Shown: piece after piece, positions 1-10,750 of the stretch
Layout: each line of letters begins with the position of its first letter
Position numbering within the stretch: the stretch's first letter is position 1
Assembly (NCBI RefSeq): GCF_900104925.1
Contig: NZ_LT629735.1
Coordinates: forward strand, 2,959,001 to 3,023,000
Reading direction: 5' to 3'
Length of the DNA stretch: 64,000 nt
Origin: Opitutus sp. GAS368
GTDB lineage: Bacteria > Verrucomicrobiota > Verrucomicrobiia > Opitutales > Opitutaceae
The notes under the pieces: model-generated
Told to the model about the DNA's origin: nothing
Database searches by the model: none
The model's input: the letters and a program-made list of their open reading frames with translations, nothing else
Translations under genes and position numbers: made by a program

Positions 1-1449
1 GTGTGGATGACCACCGAGTCCACCCTCGGCCAGTCGTTCTCCGTCGTGATCCCCGAAGTCGACGAGGCCCGCGCCAAGCAAAGCATCAGCGAGGCGCTCG
101 CGCCGGAAATCCAGTCGGGCGACCTGCGGATCGAGCCGGTGCTCTCGCCGGTGACGCTCGTCACGCTGGTCGGCGAGAACATGGGCGCCCAGCCGAACGT
201 GGCGGGCAAGTTCCTCAATTCGATCGGCGCGGCGGGCATCCCGGTGCGCGCCGTGGCACAGGGTGCGTCGGCCCGCAGCATCTCGTGCGTGGTGGACGCC
301 GACCAGACGGCGACCGCAGTGCGCACGGTGCACGGCGCCTTCAACCTCGCGCACACCCAGCTCAGCGTGCTCCTGCTCGGCAAGGGCGTGGTGGGTGGCA
401 GCCTCCTCAAGCAGATCGACCGGCAGAACCAGGCGCTCGGCCGCGAGCACGACGTGCAGGTGCGGCTGGTCGGCATCGGCTCGAGCAAGGGGGCGCTTTA
501 CGACGCCGAGGGCCTGCCGCCGCTCGAGGCCATCGCCGCGCTCGAGAAGGCGCTCGCCACGGGGAAGGCCGTCAAGGACGCCAGCTCCCTGCTCAAGAAA
601 CTCTCGCAACTGCCCAATCCCGTGCTCGTGGACTGCTCGGCCGCGGCCGGCATGGAAAAGATCTACCGGGCGGCCTTCGAGCACGGCATCAACGTCGTGT
701 CGGCCAACAAGCAGCCGCTCGCGCTGCCGCAGCCGGAGCGCGTGGCGCTGCTGGCCGCGGCGCGGAAGAATTTCCGCGCCTACCACTACGAGACAACCGT
801 CGGGGCGGCGCTGCCGGTCATCGAGACGTTGAAGAACCTCGTCCGCACCGGCGACCACGTCATCACCATCGAGGGCGCGTTCTCCGGCACGCTGGGCTTC
901 CTGTGCGAACGGCTGGTGCAGGGCGACGCCCTGTCGGCCGCGGTGCGCCAGGCCAAGGAGCTCGGCTACACCGAGCCGCACCCGCGCGACGACCTCTCGG
1001 GCCTCGATGTGGCGCGCAAGGCCGTCATCCTCGCCCGTGAGCTTGGCCTGCTGGTCGAGCTGGGCGACGTGGCCCTCGAGCCGTTCGTGCCGGCGGAGAA
1101 CCTGCGCGAAGACGACCCGGAGAAATTCCTGCAGTCGCTGGCGAAGCTTGATGCCAAGGTCGCGGCGCGCGTCGCGGCGAGCATGAAGCAGGGCAAGCAG
1201 CCGCGCTACCTGGCGCGCATCACGCCCGGCGCCGAGGGGCCGAAGGTGACCGTCGGCCCGATTGACGTCGATGCCTCCCATCCGGCGGCGTCGTTGCGCG
1301 GGTCGGAGGCCTTCGTGGCGTTTCATACCGAGCGCTACCGCCAATATCCGATGGTTGTGCGCGGGGCAGGCGCGGGAGGGGAAGTGACCGCGGCCGGCGT
1401 GCTGGCGGATATCCTCCGTCTCGCCCAGAACATGCGCGGCCGGCGGTGA
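1..1449 (+). CDS. thrA: Homoserine dehydrogenase half of a bifunctional aspartokinase/homoserine dehydrogenase (5' end outside window)
   Basis: The frame is open at base 1 and ends at TGA 1447-1449, giving 482 visible residues. The first ~115 residues look like an ACT-type regulatory region (segment VTLVGENMGAQPNVAGKFL). A Rossmann motif follows (LLLGKGVVGGSLL), then the homoserine dehydrogenase catalytic part with ANKQPLA and a conserved lysine in GLDVARKAVILARELG. An ACT region directly before the dehydrogenase is the ThrA/MetL fusion layout; the aspartokinase domain would lie upstream. The enzyme reduces aspartate semialdehyde to homoserine, feeding threonine and hence isoleucine, which fits the ilv/leu genes downstream. 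A monofunctional Hom with its ACT domain at the N-terminus cannot be excluded but would be unusual. Confidence 0.88.
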   Translation: MWMTTESTLGQSFSVVIPEVDEARAKQSISEALAPEIQSGDLRIEPVLSPVTLVTLVGENMGAQPNVAGKFLNSIGAAGIPVRAVAQGASARSISCVVDADQTATAVRTVHGAFNLAHTQLSVLLLGKGVVGGSLLKQIDRQNQALGREHDVQVRLVGIGSSKGALYDAEGLPPLEAIAALEKALATGKAVKDASSLLKKLSQLPNPVLVDCSAAAGMEKIYRAAFEHGINVVSANKQPLALPQPERVALLAAARKNFRAYHYETTVGAALPVIETLKNLVRTGDHVITIEGAFSGTLGFLCERLVQGDALSAAVRQAKELGYTEPHPRDDLSGLDVARKAVILARELGLLVELGDVALEPFVPAENLREDDPEKFLQSLAKLDAKVAARVAASMKQGKQPRYLARITPGAEGPKVTVGPIDVDASHPAASLRGSEAFVAFHTERYRQYPMVVRGAGAGGEVTAAGVLADILRLAQNMRGRR

Positions 1450-1459
1450 GATTTCCTTC

Positions 1460-1535
1460 AGGTGGAGCGCGGCCTCCGGACGCGCTTCAGGAGCCGAGCA
1501 TACAAACCAACCCGTCCGGAGGCCGGGTTCCACCT
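1460..1535. repeat. Dispersed palindrome, family A (GGCCTCCGGACG type)
   Basis: The left arm (1460-1486) contains GCGGCCTCCGGACGCGC and the right arm (1507-1535) contains CCCGTCCGGAGGCCGGG, so the two form a long imperfect hairpin. Near-identical arms recur at 24369-24432 and 43480-43551. It lies just after the thrA stop and could act as a 3' hairpin, but it has no U-tract. Confidence 0.8.
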
Positions 1536-1624
1536 CTGAAGACCCCTTTCATGTATCAATCTTGATTCGTTTGGCCCCTTGCGCCTCTTTGTCCCGGATA
1601 ATTTGAGGAATTGTGAAACGAGGG

Positions 1625-1653
1625 TTGACAGCGCTGGGGCCGGTTAACAACTT
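1625..1653 (+). promoter_or_regulatory. Weak candidate promoter for the ilv leader
   Basis: TTGACA at 1625-1630 matches the -35 consensus exactly, but 17 bases downstream there is only a poor -10 (CAACTT 1648-1653). If used, transcription would start only a few bases before the leader ATG at 1667. An alternative is a start further upstream near GATAAT 1597-1602, which lacks a well-spaced -35. Confidence 0.3.
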
Positions 1654-1666
1654 CTGGCCCGTTCCC

Positions 1667-1765
1667 ATGTTCAACGTCGCCCTTATTGTGCTTATTACCG
1701 TCGTCCTGGCTCTGGCCACGGACCCGAATACACATGGGCGGCTCGCAACAGCCAAAAGCTCCTAA
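1667..1765 (+). CDS. Branched-chain amino acid leader peptide of the ilv operon (32 aa)
   Basis: A 32-codon ORF runs from ATG 1667 to TAA 1763-1765. Residues 4-16 are VALIVLITVVLAL: eleven of the thirteen are Val, Leu or Ile. The tail is hydrophilic (TDPNTHGRLATAKSS). Enterobacterial IlvL has the same length and layout: a run of regulatory Val/Leu/Ile codons followed by a short polar tail. The ORF precedes a rho-independent terminator and then ilvD at 1910. I see no convincing Shine-Dalgarno, so translation may depend on a start close to the 5' end. The role as a sensor of charged branched-chain tRNAs is inferred from composition and context; the peptide itself probably has no function. Confidence 0.8.
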   Translation: MFNVALIVLITVVLALATDPNTHGRLATAKSS

Positions 1766-1815
1766 GAGACAAAAAACTCGAAACAGGAAGCCGCCCACCA
1801 AGGGGCGGCTTTTTT
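1736..1815 (+). promoter_or_regulatory. Attenuator: mutually exclusive antiterminator and terminator before ilvD
   Basis: GGGCGGCT at 1736-1743, inside the leader ORF, is identical to the 3' arm of the terminator (1803-1810). The terminator 5' arm AGCCGCCC (1789-1796) can therefore pair with either copy, forming an antiterminator with 1736-1743 or the terminator with 1803-1810. A ribosome stalled on the Val/Leu/Ile codons (1676-1714) would leave 1736-1743 free and favour read-through into ilvD. I found only weak helices sequestering 1736-1743 in the fed state (for example GGCT 1740-1743 with AGCC 1750-1753), so that part of the model is incomplete. Confidence 0.72.
1788..1815 (+). terminator. 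Rho-independent terminator of the ilv leader
   Basis: The 9-bp stem pairs AAGCCGCCC (1788-1796) with GGGCGGCTT (1803-1811), with a six-base loop and a T-run 1810-1815. It lies 95 bp upstream of ilvD and can be displaced by the antiterminator pairing described for 1736-1815. Confidence 0.88.
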
Positions 1816-1909
1816 ATTTTCCACCCATCTTCCGTTATGACGCAGACCTGCCCAACCCATTACTCGCCCTGCCGATCTCATTTCGGTAGCATGGCCTGAT
1901 CTTTACCCC

Positions 1910-3580
1910 ATGAATTCCGGCAAACGCCACAGCCACCTTGTCACCGACGGCCCGAGCCGGGCGCCCGCCCGCGCCATGATGAAGGCCATCGGGTTTACCG
2001 ATGCCGACCTGGCCAAGCCGTTGATCGGCATCGCCAACACCTGGACCGAGATCGGGCCCTGCAATTTCCACCTCCGCGCCCTCGCCGAGCACGTCAAGGC
2101 GGGCGTCCGCGCCGCCGGCGGCACCCCGCTGGAGTTCAACACCGTCTCCATCTCCGACGGCATCACGATGGGCACCGAGGGCATGAAGACCTCGCTCATC
2201 AGCCGCGAGCTCATCGCCGACTCCATCGAGCTCGTCGCCCGCGGCAACAGCCTCGACGGCCTCGTCTGCCTTTCCGCCTGCGACAAGACCAACCCCGGCG
2301 TCATGATGGCGCTGGCCCGCCTGGACATCCCGGGCCTCGCGCTCTACGGCGGCTCGATCGACCACGGCCACCACAACGGCAAGGCGCTCACTGTGCAGGA
2401 CGTCTTCGAGGCGGTCGGTGCGTTCACCGCCGGCAAGATCGACGCGAAGGAATTCCGTTGCGTCGAGAACGCCGCCTGCCCGACGGCCGGCGCGTGCGGC
2501 GGCCAGTTCACCGCCAACACCATGGCGACGATCATGGAGGCCATCGGCATCTCGCCCGCCGGCCTCAACGGCATCCCGGCCACGGCCGAGGAAAAGAACA
2601 AGGCCGCGTTCCGCTGTGGCGAGATCGTGATGGACCTCGTCCGCGCGGACCTGAAGCCCTCGCAGATCATGACGCGGAAGGCCTTCGAAAATGCCGTCGT
2701 CTCGGTCGCGGCCTCGGGCGGCTCGACCAACGCCGTGTTGCACCTGCTCGCGCTCGCGAAGGAAGCCAATGTTTCGCTCAAGATCGACGAGTTCGACACC
2801 ATCAGCGCGAAGACCCCGACCATCGCCACGCTCAAGCCCGGCGGCCTCTATACGGCCGTCGAGATGCACAAGGCCGGCGGCATCTCGCTGCTGCTCCGCC
2901 GTCTGCTCGAGGGCGGCTACCTGAACAAGGAGTGCGTGACCGTCACCGGCCGCACGATCGCCGAGGACGTGAAGGGCGCGTTCGAGGCGCCCGGCCAGCA
3001 GGTCATCCGGCCGACCGACAAGGCCTTCAAGCCCACCGGCGGGCTCGTCATCCTTCGCGGCAACCTGGCCGAGGAGGGCGGCGTGCTCAAGGTCGCCGGC
3101 AGCTCGCGCGAAAAACTCAAGGGTCCGGCGCGCGTCTTCAATTGCGAGGAGGATGCCATGGCCGCGGCCAACGCGCAGCAGATCAAGGCCGGCGATGTCG
3201 TCGTCATCCGCTACGAGGGCCCCAAGGGCGGCCCCGGCATGCGCGAAATGCTCGGCGTGACCGGCGCGCTGGCGGGGCAGGGGCTCGCCGACTCCGTGGC
3301 GCTGCTCACCGACGGCCGCTTCTCCGGCGCAACGCGCGGCTTCTCCATCGGCCACGTCGCCCCCGAGGCGTTCGTGGGCGGCCTGATCGCCTTCGTGCAG
3401 GAGGGCGACACCATCGAGATCGATGTCCCGGCGCGCAAACTGCACGTCGAGATCGCCCCCGCCGAGCTGGCCCGCCGCCAGGCCGGCTGGAAGGCACCCG
3501 CCCCGCGCTACGCGCGCGGCGTCATGGCCAAGTATGCCAACACCGTGTCGTCCGCTTCCGAGGGCGCCGTCACCACCTGA
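1910..3580 (+). CDS. ilvD: Dihydroxy-acid dehydratase
   Basis: 556 residues, typical for IlvD. It dehydrates 2,3-dihydroxyisovalerate and 2,3-dihydroxy-3-methylvalerate to the 2-keto acids of valine and isoleucine synthesis. The iron-sulfur cysteines expected in IlvD/Edd enzymes are visible: Cys51 in GPCNFH, Cys124 in SACDKTNPG and Cys196 in [10 protein letters not shown]. The [11 protein letters not shown] segment is also present. ATG 1910 is the first start after the attenuator terminator. The gene opens the ilvD-ilvB-ilvN-ilvC-leuA-cimA-leuB run, 37 bp ahead of ilvB, and should be under control of the leader. Confidence 0.96.
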   Translation: MNSGKRHSHLVTDGPSRAPARAMMKAIGFTDADLAKPLIGIANTWTEIGPCNFHLRALAEHVKAGVRAAGGTPLEFNTVSISDGITMGTEGMKTSLISRELIADSIELVARGNSLDGLVCLSACDKTNPGVMMALARLDIPGLALYGGSIDHGHHNGKALTVQDVFEAVGAFTAGKIDAKEFRCVENAACPTAGACGGQFTANTMATIMEAIGISPAGLNGIPATAEEKNKAAFRCGEIVMDLVRADLKPSQIMTRKAFENAVVSVAASGGSTNAVLHLLALAKEANVSLKIDEFDTISAKTPTIATLKPGGLYTAVEMHKAGGISLLLRRLLEGGYLNKECVTVTGRTIAEDVKGAFEAPGQQVIRPTDKAFKPTGGLVILRGNLAEEGGVLKVAGSSREKLKGPARVFNCEEDAMAAANAQQIKAGDVVVIRYEGPKGGPGMREMLGVTGALAGQGLADSVALLTDGRFSGATRGFSIGHVAPEAFVGGLIAFVQEGDTIEIDVPARKLHVEIAPAELARRQAGWKAPAPRYARGVMAKYANTVSSASEGAVTT

Positions 3581-3617
3581 TCTGAATTTTAAAACCAACC
3601 GCAACTCAAGGGACTCC

Positions 3618-5480
3618 ATGAAACTCACCGGCGCAGAAATCATTTGGGAATGCTTACAGCGCGAAGGCGTTGACGTCGTCTTCGGCTATCCGGGCGGCGC
3701 GATCCTGCCGACCTACGACGCGATGACGAAATATCCGAAGATCCACCATGTGCTCGTGCGCCACGAACAGGGCGCCACGCACATGGCGGACGGCTACGCC
3801 CGCGCCAGCGGCAAGGTCGGTGTCGCCATCGCGACCTCGGGCCCCGGCGCGACCAACATGGTCACCGGCATCGCCACCGCCATGATGGACTCCTCGCCCA
3901 TCGTGTGCATCACCGGCCAGGTCGGCTCCAAGGCGATCGGCACCGACGCGTTCCAGGAGACGGACGTGACCGGCGTCACGCTGCCGATCACCAAGCACAA
4001 TTACCTCGTCACGAAGCCCGGCGATGTCGCCCGCGCCATCCGCGAGGCGTTCTACATCGCCAAGAGCGGCCGCCCGGGCCCCGTGCTCGTGGACATCACC
4101 AAGGACGCGCAGCAGCTCACCGCCGAGTTCGACTGGGAGGCCGCCGCGCCGCGCCTGCCGGGCTACCGCCCGAGCTACCACGCCCCGGCGTCGGAGTTCG
4201 CGCGCGCCGCCGAGCTCATCAATGCCGCCAAGCGGCCGCTCATCTTCGCGGGGCAGGGCGTCCTCAAGTCCGGCACGACCGCCGAGGTGCTCAAGCTCGC
4301 CAAGACCGCGGGCATCCCGATCACCACGACGCTGCTCGGCATCGGCGCGATCCCCGCGTCGTCCGAGTTCAACCTCGGCATGATGGGCATGCACGGCGAG
4401 GCCTGGGTCAACCAGGCCATCCAGCAGGCCGACCTGCTGATCGCCCTCGGCATGCGCTTCGACGACCGTGTGACCGGCAACCTCAAGACCTACGCGCTCA
4501 ATGCGAAGAAGATCCACGTCGATATCGACCCGACCGAAATCAACAAGAACGTCCCGGTGGACGTCGCCCTCATCGGCGATCTCCGCGAGGTGCTGACCCT
4601 CATCCAGCCGCAGGTGCAGAAGGCCGACCACACCGAGTGGTGGGCCACGATCAACGCCTTCCGCGGCGATTCCGCCGTGCGCGACATCCAGAGCCTGCCC
4701 GACAGCGGCCACCTCTACGCCGCGCATGTCATCAACGACATCTGGCGCCTCACGCAGAAGCGCGACACCATCGTCGTCACCGACGTCGGCCAGCACCAGA
4801 TGTGGGAGGCCCAGTATTTCCGCCACGAGAAGCCCCGCTCGCTCATCACCTCCGGCGGCCTCGGCACGATGGGCTTCGCGCTCCCCGCGGCCATCGGCGC
4901 CAAGTTCGCCTGCCCCGACAAGGACGTGTGGGTGGTCGTCGGCGACGGCGGCTTCCAGATGACCTCCTGCGAACTGGCCACGGCCGAGCAGGAAGGGATC
5001 AAGGTCAACGTCGCGATCATCAACAACGCCTTCCTCGGCATGGTGCGCCAGTGGCAGGAGTTCTTCTACGACAAGCGCTACGCCGCCACGCCGATGACCG
5101 GCCCGAATTTTGTGAAGCTCGCCGAGGCCTACCGTCTCACCGGCTTCCTGTGCGACAAGCGCTCCGACGTTAAGACGACCGTGGAGAAGACCCTCGCGGC
5201 CAAGGGCACCGTCGTCATCGACTTCGTCGTCGAGAAGGAGGACACGGTGTTCCCGATGGTCCCCGCCGGCGCCGATCTCGACAAGATGATCCGCCGTCCG
5301 AAGCAGGACGTGATGCTCGAGTCCGGTTCCGACAAGGACTGGGAGATGCCGGCGTCCGCGCTGCCGAACGTCTTCGTCGAGGCGAAAGCCGAGGCCAAGG
5401 CCCTCAACGGCCGCGGCCAGACCGCCAAGAAGCCGGCGAAGGCGCCGGCCCGCAAGATCGCCAAAACATCCCGCCGCTAA
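3618..5480 (+). CDS. ilvB: Acetolactate synthase large subunit
   Basis: 620 residues from ATG 3618, with AAGGGA 5 bp upstream. The in-frame region upstream overlaps ilvD and does not match the family. This ThDP- and FAD-dependent enzyme condenses two pyruvates, or pyruvate with 2-oxobutyrate. The catalytic glutamate is Glu50 in VRHEQGATHM. A ThDP-binding GDG-to-NN motif spans about residues 440-470 (VVGDGGFQMTS to AIINN). The FAD-domain segment GMMGMHGEAW is present. The last ~30 residues form a Lys/Ala/Arg-rich tail (TAKKPAKAPARKIAKTSRR) that the catalytic fold does not need. The regulatory subunit gene follows after 12 bp. Confidence 0.96.
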   Translation: MKLTGAEIIWECLQREGVDVVFGYPGGAILPTYDAMTKYPKIHHVLVRHEQGATHMADGYARASGKVGVAIATSGPGATNMVTGIATAMMDSSPIVCITGQVGSKAIGTDAFQETDVTGVTLPITKHNYLVTKPGDVARAIREAFYIAKSGRPGPVLVDITKDAQQLTAEFDWEAAAPRLPGYRPSYHAPASEFARAAELINAAKRPLIFAGQGVLKSGTTAEVLKLAKTAGIPITTTLLGIGAIPASSEFNLGMMGMHGEAWVNQAIQQADLLIALGMRFDDRVTGNLKTYALNAKKIHVDIDPTEINKNVPVDVALIGDLREVLTLIQPQVQKADHTEWWATINAFRGDSAVRDIQSLPDSGHLYAAHVINDIWRLTQKRDTIVVTDVGQHQMWEAQYFRHEKPRSLITSGGLGTMGFALPAAIGAKFACPDKDVWVVVGDGGFQMTSCELATAEQEGIKVNVAIINNAFLGMVRQWQEFFYDKRYAATPMTGPNFVKLAEAYRLTGFLCDKRSDVKTTVEKTLAAKGTVVIDFVVEKEDTVFPMVPAGADLDKMIRRPKQDVMLESGSDKDWEMPASALPNVFVEAKAEAKALNGRGQTAKKPAKAPARKIAKTSRR

Positions 5481-5492
5481 CCCAACCCTCCC

Positions 5493-6056
5493 ATGGCCAA
5501 ACATACGCTCATCGCCTACGTGGAAGACGTGCCCGGCGTCCTGAACCGGGTCGCGTCGCTTTTCCGCCGCCGCAACTTCAACATCGACTCGCTCACGGTC
5601 GGCCGCACCGAGCAGCCGGGCGTGTCGCGCCTCACGGTCGTGGTCGACGCCACCGAGGCCGGCGCCCGCATCGTCGAGGCCAACCTCTACAAGCTGGTCA
5701 ACGTCCTCCGCGTCGACGACCTCACCCACAAGCCGTCGCTCTTTCGCGAGCTCGGCCTGGTCAAGGTCAAGGTCACCAACCAGACGCGGGCCGAGGTGCT
5801 GCAGCTGACCGATGTCTTCCGCGCCCGCGTCGTCGACGTGGACGAGGCGACGCTCGTCATCGAGGTCACCGGCACGCCGGAGAAGATCGGCAAGTTCGAG
5901 ATGGTCCTGCGTCCCTACGGCATCGTCGAGATCGTCCGCACCGGCGCCGTCGCGATGGCGCGCGGCCACGAGCTGCTCTCGGCCGCACCGCCGCTGGTCC
6001 GCACCACCGCGGATGACCACCATCCCGACGCCGCCAGCCTCTCCATGTCCGTTTAA
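5493..6056 (+). CDS. ilvN: Acetolactate synthase small (regulatory) subunit
   Basis: 187 residues, slightly longer than usual (~160-175) because of an acidic, His-containing C-terminal tail. The N-terminal ACT domain (about residues 4-75) has the typical IlvN opening HTLIAYVEDVPGVLNRVASL followed by FNIDSLTVG. The second domain covers about residues 80-165. The ACT domain normally binds valine for feedback inhibition of the large subunit encoded immediately upstream. The ATG is 12 bp after the ilvB stop, so the two are almost certainly co-translated. Confidence 0.95.
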   Translation: MAKHTLIAYVEDVPGVLNRVASLFRRRNFNIDSLTVGRTEQPGVSRLTVVVDATEAGARIVEANLYKLVNVLRVDDLTHKPSLFRELGLVKVKVTNQTRAEVLQLTDVFRARVVDVDEATLVIEVTGTPEKIGKFEMVLRPYGIVEIVRTGAVAMARGHELLSAAPPLVRTTADDHHPDAASLSMSV

Positions 6057-6074
6057 CCACCAATCCTCCGCTAC

Positions 6075-6159
6075 CTGTCATCCTGAACGCAGTGAAGGAT
6101 CCAGCGGCACGACCGCCTCGCACATGATATTGGATTCTTCGCTTCACTCAGAATGACGG
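6075..6159. repeat. Dispersed palindrome, family H (ATCCTGAACGCAGTGAAGGATC type)
   Basis: The left arm 6075-6102 (CATCCTGAACGCAGTGAAGG) pairs imperfectly with the right arm 6132-6159 (TTCTTCGCTTCACTCAGAAT). I recognise this pattern as a repeat common in several bacterial phyla, from memory only. It sits between ilvN and ilvC inside the operon. There is no T-run, so it is not an evident terminator. Confidence 0.75.
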
Positions 6160-6164
6160 AATAA

Positions 6165-7223
<1,059 letters not shown>

Positions 7224-7229
7224 CCACGG

Positions 7230-7260
7230 AGTGAAAGTGAAGGTGAAAGTGAGAGTGAAC
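7230..7260. repeat. GTGAAAGTGAAGG repeat arm, right side of ilvC
   Basis: AGTGAAAGTGAAGGTGAAAG is followed by TGAGAGTGAAC. It is an inverted relative of 6171-6204 and lies just after the ilvC stop and immediately before the leuA leader ATG (7266). Its purine-rich GTGA units might also provide weak ribosome contacts for the leader. Confidence 0.6.
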
Positions 7261-7265
7261 CAACC

Positions 7266-7433
7266 ATGACCAGCCGCACCCAGTCCCGCTTCCTCAACGC
7301 CTCCATCGAGGCGCTGAATCTGCGTGGCTTGGGCGCGACGGGCCTGCGACTGCGACTTAGTCGGGGGCTATCGGCTGCTTTCTCTGCCCTGCGCAAGGGA
7401 AGCACCGGCGAGCTCCTGTCCCTGTCGTCCTGA
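7266..7433 (+). CDS. Leucine-rich leader ORF before leuA (55 aa)
   Basis: ATG 7266 to TGA 7431-7433 encodes 55 residues with 12 leucines, including a GLRLRLSRGLSAAFSAL core. The stop lies 40 bp before the leuA ATG (7474). Composition and position suggest a leucine-responsive leader peptide, comparable in principle to LeuL. Unlike the ilv leader, I find no stem with a T-run after it. CGACTTAGTCG at about 7359 and CCCTGCGCAAGGG are the clearest small hairpins. Control could act through Rho or leuA translation, or the ORF could be a chance frame. The inference rests on leucine content and context. Confidence 0.55.
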   Translation: MTSRTQSRFLNASIEALNLRGLGATGLRLRLSRGLSAAFSALRKGSTGELLSLSS

Positions 7434-7473
7434 TCGTTTCAATCAACAGTCCGCAAAAACACTTTTACTTTCC

Positions 7474-9084
7474 ATGAAATCTTCCTCCGCCAATTACGTT
7501 CGTATCTTCGACACCAGCCTCCGCGACGGCGAGCAGGCCCCCGGTGCTTCCATGACCTCGGCTGAAAAGCTCGAGGTCGCCCGCGCGCTCACCCGCCTCG
7601 GCGTCGACGTCATCGAGGCCGGCTTCCCGGCCGCCTCGCCCGACGACCTCGCGGCGGTGCAGGCCATCGCCGCTGAGATCGGCCAGACATCCATCGAGGG
7701 CCGCCCGCAGGCCCAACCGCCGATCATCTGCGGCCTGGCCCGCTGCACGAAGAACGACATCGACGCGGCCTGGCAGGGCGTCAAGGGCGCCAAGCACCCG
7801 CGTATCCACACCTTCCTCGCGACCAGCGATCTCCACCTCAAGCACAAGCTCCGCATGTCGCGCGAGGAGATGACCGCCCGCGCCGTCGAGATGGTCGCCT
7901 ACGCCCGTTCGCTCTGCAAGGACGTCGAGTTCTCGCCGGAGGACGCCGGCCGCAGCGACCCGGAGTTCCTCCACAAGGTGCTCGCCGCCGTCATCAAGGC
8001 CGGCGCCACCACGCTCAATATCCCGGACACCGTCGGCTACACCATGCCCGACGAGTTCGGGGCGCTGATCGAGGGCATCATCAAGCACACGCCCGGCGCC
8101 AAGGACGTGATCATCTCCGTGCACTGCCACGACGATCTCGGCCTGGCGGTCGCCAATTCGCTCGCCGGCCTCCGCGCCGGCGCACGCCAGGCGGAGGTCA
8201 CGGTCAACGGCATCGGCGAGCGCGCGGGCAACGCGTCGCTCGAGGAGGTGGTCATGGCCATCCGCACCCGCGGCGCGAAGATCGGCCTCCAGACCGGCGT
8301 GGACGCCACCCAGCTCTGCCGCATCAGCAAGCTCGTCTCCCGCAGCACCAGCTATCCCGTGCCGCCCAACAAGGCCATCGTCGGCGCCAACGCCTTCGCG
8401 CACGAGTCCGGCATCCACCAGGACGGCATGATCAAGAACGCCGAGACCTATGAGATCATGAAGCCGCAGGATGTCGGCGCGACGCACACCATGCTCGTGC
8501 TCGGCAAGCATTCCGGCCGCGCGGCCTTTTCCAAGCGCCTCACCGAGCTCGGCTACCCGCTCGAGGGCGACGCGCTGCTCAAGGCCTTCAACGAGTTCAA
8601 GAAGCTCGCCGACCGCAAGAAGAGCGTCCTCGACGCCGACCTCATCGCGCTCGCCTCCGACGAGCGCACCACCGTGCCCGAGCTCTGGGCGCTGGATTCC
8701 CTCCAGGTCATGTGCGGCACCACCGGCATGCCCACCGCCAGCGTCCGCCTCCGCGATCCCGACGGCAAGATCCGCAGTGCGGCCGCCCTCGGCACCGGTC
8801 CGGTCGACGCCGCCTACAAGGCGATCAACGGCATCGTCCAGCTGCCGGTCGAACTGCTCGAGTTCGGCATCAGCGCCGTCACCGAAGGCGTCGACGCCCT
8901 CGCCGAGGCCACCGTCCGTGTCCGCCACGAGGAGCAGCGCTCCTCGCACGGCCACGGCGCGGACAGCGACATCGTCGTCGCCGCGGCCAAGGCTTACATC
9001 GCCTCGCTCAACCACGTGCTGTCGCGCCAGTCCAGCGGCCGCGTCCAGCACTCGCAGAGCGCGCCCACCGAAGTTCCCCGCTGA
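7474..9084 (+). CDS. leuA: 2-Isopropylmalate synthase
   Basis: 536 residues from ATG 7474; the in-frame region upstream overlaps the leader and is not conserved. It condenses acetyl-CoA with 2-oxoisovalerate, the first committed step of leucine synthesis. The HMGL-like TIM barrel begins with FDTSLRDGEQAPG (Arg17, Asp18). The metal-binding HCHDDLGLAVANS and the NGIGERAGNASLEE signature follow. After a subdomain containing AHESGIHQDGM, the C-terminal leucine-binding regulatory domain covers about residues 400-520. Seven bases separate its stop from the ATG of the homologous cimA, so the pair probably arose by an old duplication. Confidence 0.95.
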   Translation: MKSSSANYVRIFDTSLRDGEQAPGASMTSAEKLEVARALTRLGVDVIEAGFPAASPDDLAAVQAIAAEIGQTSIEGRPQAQPPIICGLARCTKNDIDAAWQGVKGAKHPRIHTFLATSDLHLKHKLRMSREEMTARAVEMVAYARSLCKDVEFSPEDAGRSDPEFLHKVLAAVIKAGATTLNIPDTVGYTMPDEFGALIEGIIKHTPGAKDVIISVHCHDDLGLAVANSLAGLRAGARQAEVTVNGIGERAGNASLEEVVMAIRTRGAKIGLQTGVDATQLCRISKLVSRSTSYPVPPNKAIVGANAFAHESGIHQDGMIKNAETYEIMKPQDVGATHTMLVLGKHSGRAAFSKRLTELGYPLEGDALLKAFNEFKKLADRKKSVLDADLIALASDERTTVPELWALDSLQVMCGTTGMPTASVRLRDPDGKIRSAAALGTGPVDAAYKAINGIVQLPVELLEFGISAVTEGVDALAEATVRVRHEEQRSSHGHGADSDIVVAAAKAYIASLNHVLSRQSSGRVQHSQSAPTEVPR

Positions 9085-9090
9085 TCCCTC

Positions 9091-10710
<1,620 letters not shown>

Positions 10711-10750
10711 GGGCAAGCGCCCCTACCTGCCGAGCCCTATCTCCTATTCC

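Noticed and set aside
1635-1660. Small hairpin GGGCC/GGCCC just upstream of the ilv leader ATG
   Set aside because: If the TTGACA promoter is used, this segment would not be in the transcript, and it has no partner in the attenuator.
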